Assembly (NCBI GenBank): GCA_945622055.1
Contig: CALZBV010000066.1
Location: 1-10,504, forward strand
DNA: 10,504 bases
Direction of reading: 5' to 3'
Origin: an uncultured Clostridia bacterium
Lineage (GTDB): Bacteria; Bacillota; Clostridia; Lachnospirales; Lachnospiraceae
Under the pieces are notes generated by a model, which was not told where the DNA came from, did no database searches, and was given only the letters and a program-made list of their open reading frames with translations. The translations under genes were made by a program, and so were the position numbers. Positions 1-5,898 of this stretch are shown here, one piece after another (position 1 is the stretch's first letter; the number at the start of each line of letters is the position of its first letter).

Positions 1-414
1 TACTTTATCGGACCGGTGACGAAGCTGGCCGGTGACTATCGTCTGATGATTCTGGTTCTGGTTGCCTGCCTGCTCGGATACCTTTGGTATAATGCAACTC
101 CGAGCCTTATGATGATGGGGGATGCCGGTTCCCGTGCAATGGGACTGTTTATTGCGATTATTGCATTGCAGTGCGGATGCGCGCTTTTATATATCCCGCT
201 GGCACTTGTACTGATTCTGGATGGTGGTCTTGGGTTACTCAAGGTTTCGCTGCTCCGATTTCTTAAAATTAAGATTCTGACGAAGGTTCGTACGCCGCTT
301 CATGACCATGCAAGAAAGAATCTCGGCTGGTCGAATACGCAGACCGTATTCAAATTTGCGATTTTACAGATTATTCTAAGCTTCGCGGTAGCTTGTCTTA
401 TTACTAATCTTTAA
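1..414 (+). CDS. mraY: MraY-family phospho-N-acetylmuramoyl-pentapeptide transferase, C-terminal part
   Basis: The reading frame is open from base 1, so this is the 3' end of a longer gene and no start is visible. MraY enzymes move phospho-MurNAc-pentapeptide from UDP to undecaprenyl phosphate at the inner face of the membrane, giving lipid I for peptidoglycan. Visible family marks are MMMGDAGSRAMG, matching the conserved GD-x-GS segment with its active-site Asp, and PLHDHARKNLGWSNTQ, matching the C-terminal PLHHHFE-x-GW motif of MraY. At least four hydrophobic segments fit the last transmembrane helices. The His triad reads HDH rather than HHH, and GDAGSRA differs a little from the usual GDTGSLA, so a MraY paralogue is possible. 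The neighbours here are not cell-wall genes, although the upstream side cannot be seen. Family assignment is firm; the exact substrate is inferred. Confidence 0.82.
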   Translation, partial: YFIGPVTKLAGDYRLMILVLVACLLGYLWYNATPSLMMMGDAGSRAMGLFIAIIALQCGCALLYIPLALVLILDGGLGLLKVSLLRFLKIKILTKVRTPLHDHARKNLGWSNTQTVFKFAILQIILSFAVACLITNL

Positions 415-489
415 GAAGCCGCAACGCGACCGCACCTGGCGTAAGAGCTTTAAAAGAGAAGCTTTATGTTAAGCTTAATTCGGGAACAG

Positions 490-494
490 AAGGA
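490..494 (+). promoter_or_regulatory. Ribosome binding site that sets the azlC start
   Basis: AAGGA lies 7 bases before the ATG at 502. The in-frame upstream ATG at 466 has only a weak AGAGAAG before it, so 502 is the preferred start. Confidence 0.65.
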
Positions 495-501
495 TAAAGA
501 A

Positions 502-1230
502 ATGAAACACAAAGAAAATAAAAAATGGTTTTTGCTTGGATTAAAGCACGGTATTCCGATAGGAATCGGATATTTTGCGGTAGCATTTACGCTTGGCATA
601 ACTGCGAAAAATATAGGGCTGACTCCGGGACAGGCGGCAGCAGCTTCCTTTCTGATGCATGCATCAGCAGGGGAATTTGCTGCATTTAAGGTTATTGCAG
701 CAAATGCGGGCTATGTGGAGATGGTACTTCAGGAGCTGATTATTAATCTTCGCTATCTTCTGATGTCCTGTGCGCTCACTCAGAAGGTACCGGAAAAGAC
801 CAATCCGGTTCATCGGTTTTTGGTATCCTACTTTATTACGGACGAGATTTTTGGTATTTCCTCGACGGTTGAAGGAGATTTGAATCCGTTTTACAACTAC
901 GGAGCCGCCTGCGTGGCATCTCCGGGCTGGGTGCTGGGGACCTTTCTTGGTGCACTTACCGGGAATATTTTACCGGCTAATGTGGCGTCTGCCTTAAATC
1001 TTGCTCTGTATGGTATGTTTATCGCAATTATCATACCGCCGGCACGAAAAAATCGTGTCATAGCAGCAATTGTGCTGGTGTCAATGCTTGCGAGCAGTCT
1101 GTTTGCATGGGTGGCAACCTTTATCCCTGTTTCGTCCGGACTGAGAATTATTCTTCTGACGGTTTTGATTGCAGGGATTGCAGCATGGCTGCATCCGATT
1201 GAGGAGGGCGGTGAAAAGGATGAAGAATAG
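502..1230 (+). CDS. azlC: AzlC family branched-chain amino acid exporter, large subunit
   Basis: This encodes a 242-residue membrane protein of the AzlC family. With AzlD it forms an exporter of branched-chain amino acids, known in Bacillus subtilis from 4-azaleucine resistance and in Corynebacterium as BrnFE. Family marks are the N-terminal GIPIGIGYFAVAFTLG segment, MHASAGEFAAF where many members have an AGASQF-like motif, and the strongly conserved INLRYLLMSCAL. Several hydrophobic segments follow and the length is normal for the family. The chosen ATG at 502 has a good AAGGA site; an in-frame ATG at 466 would add 12 charged residues and has a poor site. The last 11 bases overlap azlD, so the two are translationally coupled. 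No clear promoter is seen in the 87 bases after mraY. Substrate is inferred from the family. Confidence 0.9.
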   Translation: MKHKENKKWFLLGLKHGIPIGIGYFAVAFTLGITAKNIGLTPGQAAAASFLMHASAGEFAAFKVIAANAGYVEMVLQELIINLRYLLMSCALTQKVPEKTNPVHRFLVSYFITDEIFGISSTVEGDLNPFYNYGAACVASPGWVLGTFLGALTGNILPANVASALNLALYGMFIAIIIPPARKNRVIAAIVLVSMLASSLFAWVATFIPVSSGLRIILLTVLIAGIAAWLHPIEEGGEKDEE

Positions 1231-1528
1231 TATTTTGATTTATCTTCTGGTTGCTGCAGGTGTGACGTATCTGATTCGTGCACTCCCGATGACCTTAATC
1301 CGGAAGAACATTAAGAGCCGGTTTATCCGTTCCTTTCTTTGTTACGTTCCGTATGTAACGCTTGCAGTAATGACGTTTCCTGCAGTTTTGTTTGAAACGG
1401 CAAGCATTGTTTCGGCAGCGGCCGGGTTTTGCGTGGCGGTACTGATTGCATACCTTGATGGAAATCTTTTTAAGGTGGTTCTGGGAGGATGCTCGGTTGT
1501 ATTTTTGGTAGAATTGTTTTTGGTATAG
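1220..1528 (+). CDS. azlD: AzlD family branched-chain amino acid exporter, small subunit
   Basis: This encodes a 102-residue membrane protein, the small partner of AzlC in the branched-chain amino acid export complex. It has about three to four hydrophobic segments. Family features include the early VTYLIRALPM segment (AzlD proteins have a conserved T-x-x-x-R-x-x-P near the N-terminus) and FLCYVPYVTLAVMTFPAVLF in the middle. The ATG at 1220 sits within the end of azlC, with a GAGGAGGG stretch just before it. Longer in-frame starts, such as 1169, would overlap azlC deeply and add a charged non-membrane leader, so they were rejected. Assignment rests on the azlC pairing as well as on the sequence. 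Confidence 0.88.
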   Translation: MKNSILIYLLVAAGVTYLIRALPMTLIRKNIKSRFIRSFLCYVPYVTLAVMTFPAVLFETASIVSAAAGFCVAVLIAYLDGNLFKVVLGGCSVVFLVELFLV

Positions 1529-1535
1529 GCAGGAT

Positions 1536-1574
1536 AAAGGGTCGCTTGGAGAACGGTGTGGCCTTTCTCTTTTT
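1536..1574 (+). terminator. Possible weak rho-independent terminator after azlD
   Basis: AAAGG (1536-1540) can pair with CCTTT (1562-1566), with partial pairing of CGC (1543-1545) to GTG (1558-1560) inside. The downstream arm runs into CTCTTTTT. The position 8 bases after the azlD stop is right for a terminator, but the stem is broken by mismatches. Confidence 0.4.
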
Positions 1575-1606
1575 ATGCAAAAGGGAGGCCGGCGGAAGGA
1601 AGCCGG
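1560..1606 (+). other. Alternative hairpins downstream of azlD
   Basis: GGCCTTTCT (1560-1568) pairs with AGGGAGGCC (1582-1590) using two G-U pairs. CCGGC (1589-1593) pairs perfectly with GCCGG (1602-1606) around an 8-base purine loop. The first shares its left arm with the weak terminator stem, so the structures exclude each other in part. No T-run follows either hairpin. Function unknown. Confidence 0.35.
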
Positions 1607-1638
1607 TACATGGAAATCAAAGCCTTACATGACAAACA

Positions 1639-1655
1639 AATAATAGGGAATTATT
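1639..1655. promoter_or_regulatory. Inverted repeat overlapping the -35 box (candidate operator)
   Basis: AATAAT-AGGGA-ATTATT is a perfect 6-bp dyad with a 5-base spacer. Its right arm overlaps the first two bases of the TTGACA at 1654. The placement suits a repressor site, but the arms are AT-only, so chance is a real alternative. Confidence 0.3.
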
Positions 1656-1683
1656 GACAAATATGTGATTTTTACAGTATAAT
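1654..1683 (+). promoter_or_regulatory. Sigma-A promoter for the GNAT-EAL / polymerase unit
   Basis: TTGACA (1654-1659) and TATAAT (1678-1683) both match consensus fully, with an 18-base spacer. Transcription would begin near 1690, giving a leader of about 85 bases before the ATG at 1774. No known riboswitch motif was recognised in the leader. Confidence 0.85.
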
Positions 1684-1773
1684 AAAAGAAATGCTAAGAA
1701 TTGCGTTTTACGATGAGTTTAGGATAGATTATTTGTTTTTTCGAGATACATCGGAGAGGAATGGTGATAGCGG

Positions 1774-4128
1774 ATGCTGGGATTACGTCCGTTCAAAAAA
1801 TGTGATGAAGCCATGGTATTTCAATGGATTACAGAGGAAAAGGGTTTTTATCAGTGGTTTGCAAATCGTGTGGATTCACTTCCTCAGACAAAGCTGGAGG
1901 AAATGTCCTCTGATTATTCGCTGTTTTCCGGAGATGAGTCGGTAATTGATCTGGTTGCCTTTGATCAGACCGGCATCTGTGGCTTTGTCTCCATGCACTT
2001 TGCAGATGAAAAAAAGCAACGCATCTGCTATGATTTGATTATCATTCACCCGAATAAACGTGGAAGAGGCTACGGAAAGAAAATGGTATCGCTTGCGATA
2101 AAGTATGCCTTTGAGATGCTTCAGGCAAAGGAGATTTCGCTTGATGTGTTTGCAGTAAATGAGACGGCTTATCACTGCTTCTGTGCGGCAGGCTTTCATG
2201 AAATCACGGAGAATGAAAAGAACGTAGTAATTCAGGGAGAGGCCTGGAAGAGTCGTTCGATGGAATATAAGGCCGGTGTGGTTGATTCTGAGAAGGCTGA
2301 GGTAATGGTTGATGAGGGGCATATTATTGATGAGATTATCAATAAAAATGATTTCCGGTATGCTTTCCAGCCAATCGTTGAGGCATCCTCCGGCGAGATT
2401 TACGGCTATGAGGCATTGATGCGTGCGGATTATGGCGGACCGGTGGCACCGGGTGTGATTTTGAAGCATGCAAAAGCAAAGAGCCGTTTGTATGATATTG
2501 AGAAAGCAACGTTTTACAACGTTTTATCTTTGGTTCAGGAACAGAAAGATCAGTTCGAAAACCGTAAGGTATTTATCAACAGTATTCCGGGATATCAGCT
2601 GACGGATTCCGATTATGGATATCTTTCAAAAAATTACAGGGACGTACTACAGCGTACGACGGTTGAGATTACAGAAGAAACCGAGATGATAGATGAGGAG
2701 CTGGAGGTTTTGGTAGAACGCAGTTTCCGGGATGGTTGTGGGATTGCCATTGACGATTATGGCACCGGTTACTCAAATACTTCGAGTCTCCTCCGTTGTG
2801 TACCGAACTGTATCAAGATAGACAGACTTCTGATTTCCGGTATTTATGAGGAGACAAAAAAGCAGCATTTTGTAAAGAGTATAATAGAATTTGCACATGA
2901 CAACGGCATTTTGGTGCTGGCGGAGGGGGTGGAGAATTCTGCCGAGCTCAGAACCGTCATTGAAATGGGCGTTGATTTGATTCAGGGCTTTTATATCGCA
3001 CGGCCGTCCTTTAGCATTCCGGATGAGATTGATTCAAACATCCGGAATGAGATTCTGAACATGAATGTGAAGGGACAGACGCAGACAACACGCCGGGTGT
3101 TGTTTGTTGAGGATGAAAAAGAGCTTCCGCTCGTGAGACTTACACTTGAGAAATACACAGGTATTTTACTTGGAGAGCAGGAGTTCACACTTGTCGGAAA
3201 CACGAATTATGTAGCTGCGATGACAATCAAGATTAAGGATAACTGTCACTGTAAGCTGACGCTTCGAAATGTCAATATGGAAAGTATTTTAGAACTTCCG
3301 TGCATAGAAATCGGGAAAAACTCACATCTTACCCTTGTGGTGGAAGGAGAGAACCGAATCCGTAAGGTAGGTATCTGTGTTCCGGAGGGAAGCAGCCTTG
3401 ACATTGAGGGAGATGGTGATTTATTCATCCGTGCACAGGGGATTAATTCCTATGGAATCGGCAATAACTGGGAGTCAGGAGTAGGTTCCATTCTTTTGAA
3501 TTCTACCGGTAAAACCAATATTATGGTGGAGGCTGATCTGGGAATTGGTATCGGCGGCGGTGTATATCGTCACGGAGAAGGAATCCGCATTTGCCGTGGC
3601 AATATTCTTTTGGAGCCTGCAAGTAAGGAGGTGCTTTGCATCGGTAGTGTAAGAGGCAGCATTCCGATTGAGATTAATAAATGTTCTCTGGAGATGGTTA
3701 TCCGAAGTGATAAGGGTGTCGGTATCGGTTCGATTTTTGATGATCTGGATATTATTATTTCAGAAGCAAAGGTTGACATCTCAGGTTCGGGAAGTACAAT
3801 CTGCGGAATTGGCTCCAATCAGGCAGTTGGCGGGAAAATCGCAATCGAGGAAAGCGGCATTAGTGCAGAGGCAAACGGACAGCATTTGATTATTGCAGGA
3901 AGTGCAGGCGGCAGGCTTGACCTTTTGTTCCGTAATTCAAGCTTTTATGTAAAGGCGGAAGGACATCAGGTGCTTGGAATCGGAACAGATGATGATTCGG
4001 CAACTATCATAGGATATCATTCTGACTTTGATATAACGATTCATTCTCAAAACTACAAGCTTCTCGGAGCGGATGAGAAGAATATATATTTTGATGGCGG
4101 AAGACAGAGAATGCATGCAAACGAATAA
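1774..4128 (+). CDS. GNAT acetyltransferase - EAL phosphodiesterase - beta-helix repeat fusion protein
   Basis: This encodes a 784-residue protein with three parts and no signal peptide or membrane segment, so it is probably cytoplasmic. Residues 1-165 are a GNAT N-acetyltransferase; the acetyl-CoA loop is R96-G-R-G-Y-G101, and NETAYHCFCAAGFHE matches the family's C-terminal motif. Residues about 190-420 are an EAL domain, the c-di-GMP phosphodiesterase fold. It has E213 in YEALMR, N269 in FINS, E298 in VEITEE, D327-D328 in DDYGTG, K348 in KIDR, E384 in AEGVE and Q404-G405-F406, so the metal-binding and catalytic set looks complete. After a linker, residues about 475-780 form a Gly/Ile-rich repeat region, probably a right-handed beta-helix. 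The ATG follows an in-frame stop at 1768 and has GGAGAGGA 13 bases upstream. The 3' end overlaps the polymerase gene. The acetylation substrate and the ligand of the repeats are unknown. Confidence 0.88.
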   Translation: MLGLRPFKKCDEAMVFQWITEEKGFYQWFANRVDSLPQTKLEEMSSDYSLFSGDESVIDLVAFDQTGICGFVSMHFADEKKQRICYDLIIIHPNKRGRGYGKKMVSLAIKYAFEMLQAKEISLDVFAVNETAYHCFCAAGFHEITENEKNVVIQGEAWKSRSMEYKAGVVDSEKAEVMVDEGHIIDEIINKNDFRYAFQPIVEASSGEIYGYEALMRADYGGPVAPGVILKHAKAKSRLYDIEKATFYNVLSLVQEQKDQFENRKVFINSIPGYQLTDSDYGYLSKNYRDVLQRTTVEITEETEMIDEELEVLVERSFRDGCGIAIDDYGTGYSNTSSLLRCVPNCIKIDRLLISGIYEETKKQHFVKSIIEFAHDNGILVLAEGVENSAELRTVIEMGVDLIQGFYIARPSFSIPDEIDSNIRNEILNMNVKGQTQTTRRVLFVEDEKELPLVRLTLEKYTGILLGEQEFTLVGNTNYVAAMTIKIKDNCHCKLTLRNVNMESILELPCIEIGKNSHLTLVVEGENRIRKVGICVPEGSSLDIEGDGDLFIRAQGINSYGIGNNWESGVGSILLNSTGKTNIMVEADLGIGIGGGVYRHGEGIRICRGNILLEPASKEVLCIGSVRGSIPIEINKCSLEMVIRSDKGVGIGSIFDDLDIIISEAKVDISGSGSTICGIGSNQAVGGKIAIEESGISAEANGQHLIIAGSAGGRLDLLFRNSSFYVKAEGHQVLGIGTDDDSATIIGYHSDFDITIHSQNYKLLGADEKNIYFDGGRQRMHANE
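3445..4071 (+). repeat. Coding repeats: about eight GIG-type coils of 28-31 residues
   Basis: Within the GNAT-EAL fusion a short Gly-Ile-Gly type motif recurs with its last Gly near residues 563, 594, 624, 652, 680, 709, 737 and 765, steps of 31, 30, 28, 28, 29, 28 and 28. Examples are SYGIGN, GIGIGGG, LCIGSV, GVGIGS, CGIGSN, LGIGTD. Each is followed by alternating hydrophobic strands such as DIIIS and IAIEES. This regularity fits the rungs of a beta-helix. GIG-type repeats like these are more familiar from secreted surface proteins of Firmicutes. Confidence 0.7.
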
Positions 4129-5638
4129 ATATATTGCGATTGATTTAAAGTCGTTTTATGCTTCGGTAGAGTGTGTAGAACGCGGGCTGGATCCATTGAA
4201 GACAAATCTTGTTGTGGCAGACCCTTCGCGTACGGAAAAGACGATCTGCCTGGCAGTATCTCCGTCTCTGAAGCAGTATAAAATCCCGGGACGTGCCAGA
4301 TTGTTTGAAGTGGTGCAGAGAGTGCGGGAGGTAAACGCAGAACGGCAGAGCAATGCGCCGGACCGGAAATTTACCGGAAAATCCTGGTTTTCCCGGGATC
4401 TGGACGCAAATTCTTCTTTGGAGCTTGATTATATTGTTGCGCCACCTCGTATGGCATTATATATGAAATACAGCTCTGAAATATATAAGATTTATCTGAA
4501 GTATGTGGCTCCGGAGGACATCCATGTGTATTCTGTAGACGAGGTGTTTATGGAGGTAACACATTACCTGAAGCATTATGGACTTACGGCAGAGGAATTG
4601 GCGAAGAAGATGATTCTGGACGTTTTTAATGCAACAGGCATTACAGCTACTGCCGGAATCGGAACGAACCTTTATTTGGCAAAGATTGCGATGGATATTG
4701 AAGCAAAGCATATCGAGCCGGACGAAAACGGCGTGCGTATTGCAAGTCTGGATGAGATGAGCTACCGGAAAAAGCTGTGGAACCATCGTCCGTTGACAGA
4801 CTTTTGGAGAATCGGACGTGGGTATCAGAAGAAACTGGAACAATACGGAATGTATACGATGGGGGATGTCGCACGCTGTTCGCTAGGTTCATCAAAGGAT
4901 ATTCACAACGAGGATTTGTTATATCGTCTGTTCGGGGTAAATGCTGAGCTTTTGATTGATCATGCCTGGGGCTATGAACCGTGTAAAATGTCTGATATCA
5001 AAGCATATCGTCCGAGCACGAATTCACTCAGCTCCGGTCAGGTGCTGAAGCACCCTTACGACTTTGAGAAGGCGAAGCTTGTTGTGCGTGAAATGACTGA
5101 GCTTTTGGTACTTGACCTTGTAGAAAAGCATCTGATGACGGACCAGGTAGTGCTTACGGTAGGGTATGATATTGAGAACCTGACCGTGGCAGAACGAAGC
5201 ACCGCATATCAGGGAGAGATTACGACAGACCGGTACGGACGTAAGGTCCCGAAACAGGCGCATGGAACGGAAACTCTTCCGGGGTATACTTCTTCAACGG
5301 AGCAGATTATGGAGGCGGTAATGAAGCTATTTGACCGGATTGTAAATCCGTCGCTTCTGGTACGCAGAATGTATGTTGTGACCTGCAGGCTGATTACCGA
5401 GGAGGCTGCAAAGGAGAAGGAAAGCTTCGTCCAAATGGATTTGTTCTCGGATTTCGCGCTTGGGGACACGAAGACAGAGGAGCAGAAGGAGCATGAGGAA
5501 AAGGAACGAAGGCTTCAGGAGGCCATGATATCCGTGAAGAAAAAATACGGTAAAAATGCAATTTTAAAGGGAATGAATCTCTCAGAGGGAGCAACGACCA
5601 TAGAACGTAATGGCCAGATTGGAGGTCACAAGGCATAA
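4115..5638 (+). CDS. Y-family translesion DNA polymerase (DinB/UmuC-like)
   Basis: This encodes a 507-residue DNA polymerase of the Y family, which copies past damaged bases at low fidelity. The palm has the first catalytic Asp in IDLKSFYASVE (D10) and the acidic pair in YSVDEVF (D142, E143). GIGTNLYLAKIAMD follows as in the family, and RIGRGYQKKLEQYGMYTMGDVA is the helix-hairpin-helix of the thumb. The little-finger domain follows, then a pentapeptide QMDLF at 440-444 that matches the beta-clamp-binding motif. A charged coiled region and a GMNLSEGATT / RNGQIGGH tail end it. It overlaps the upstream gene by 14 bases, which implies coupled translation. The ATG at 4115 is preferred because IAIDLKSFYASVE should lie near the N-terminus; starts at 4073 and 4094 would only add a leader. 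DinB versus UmuC naming is left open. Confidence 0.92.
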   Translation: MQTNKYIAIDLKSFYASVECVERGLDPLKTNLVVADPSRTEKTICLAVSPSLKQYKIPGRARLFEVVQRVREVNAERQSNAPDRKFTGKSWFSRDLDANSSLELDYIVAPPRMALYMKYSSEIYKIYLKYVAPEDIHVYSVDEVFMEVTHYLKHYGLTAEELAKKMILDVFNATGITATAGIGTNLYLAKIAMDIEAKHIEPDENGVRIASLDEMSYRKKLWNHRPLTDFWRIGRGYQKKLEQYGMYTMGDVARCSLGSSKDIHNEDLLYRLFGVNAELLIDHAWGYEPCKMSDIKAYRPSTNSLSSGQVLKHPYDFEKAKLVVREMTELLVLDLVEKHLMTDQVVLTVGYDIENLTVAERSTAYQGEITTDRYGRKVPKQAHGTETLPGYTSSTEQIMEAVMKLFDRIVNPSLLVRRMYVVTCRLITEEAAKEKESFVQMDLFSDFALGDTKTEEQKEHEEKERRLQEAMISVKKKYGKNAILKGMNLSEGATTIERNGQIGGHKA

Positions 5639-5641
5639 GCA

Positions 5642-5647
5642 GGGAGG
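5642..5647 (+). promoter_or_regulatory. Ribosome binding site that supports a GTG start
   Basis: GGGAGG lies 5 bases before the GTG at 5653. The next in-frame ATG, at 5671, would be 23 bases away, so GTG is the likely start of the small downstream gene. Confidence 0.65.
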
Positions 5648-5652
5648 AAAGC

Positions 5653-5898
5653 GTGAGCCGGAAATCATCTATGGAACAACAGAAGGAAATTATGGAAAAG
5701 ACAGAAGAAAAATATCGGGATATCATAAATCTGCCCCATCCGGTATCAAAAAATCATCTGCAGATGTCGATATCGGACAGGGCAGCCCAGTTTGCTCCGT
5801 TTGCCGCGCTAACCGGTCACGGAGAAGTAATCAAAGAAACAGACCAGCTGGTAGAAGCTTTAATGCAGGAGGAAACCGAAGTCTGGTCAGAGGACTGA
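5653..5898 (+). CDS. YolD-like small protein next to the Y-family polymerase
   Basis: This encodes an 81-residue soluble, acidic protein with a GTG start. The core D42-R-A-A-Q-F-A-P-F-A-A-L-T-G55 followed by an acidic helix resembles the YolD-like family, whose members carry a W/F-APF-AAL core. In Bacillus subtilis, yolD-type genes sit beside Y-family polymerases (uvrX-yolD, yqjW-yqjX), and the same pairing occurs here with a 14-base gap. The molecular role of the family is not settled; a helper or regulator of the polymerase is the natural inference. The stop codon at 5896-5898 touches the stop codon of the converging xylanase gene. Confidence 0.75.
   Translation: MSRKSSMEQQKEIMEKTEEKYRDIINLPHPVSKNHLQMSISDRAAQFAPFAALTGHGEVIKETDQLVEALMQEETEVWSED

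Noticed and set aside
459..478. AAGCTT-TATGTT-AAGCTT hairpin before azlC
   Set aside because: AAGCTT is itself palindromic, so a repeat pairs trivially. There is no T-run and no known regulator link.
1560..1690. Possible c-di-GMP (GEMM) riboswitch before the EAL gene
   Set aside because: The region has GC-rich stems, but the conserved GEMM core and tetraloop-receptor signatures were not found, and most of it lies upstream of the transcription start.
1761..1805. Mini-ORF starting ATG at 1761 ahead of the GNAT-EAL gene
   Set aside because: It encodes only about 14 residues, and the GGAGAGGA site directly abuts its ATG, leaving no room for initiation. It could be a leader peptide but nothing supports that.
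1691..1945. Short open frame just after the consensus promoter, beginning MLRIAFYDEF, which faintly recalls the start of LytTR response regulators
   Set aside because: It has no ribosome binding site, starts at the expected transcription start, and overlaps the well-supported GNAT domain in another frame. The resemblance ends after about ten residues.
1876..2469. 197-residue antisense open frame
   Set aside because: It lies fully inside the GNAT-EAL gene, has no family resemblance, and is explained by codon bias of the sense strand.
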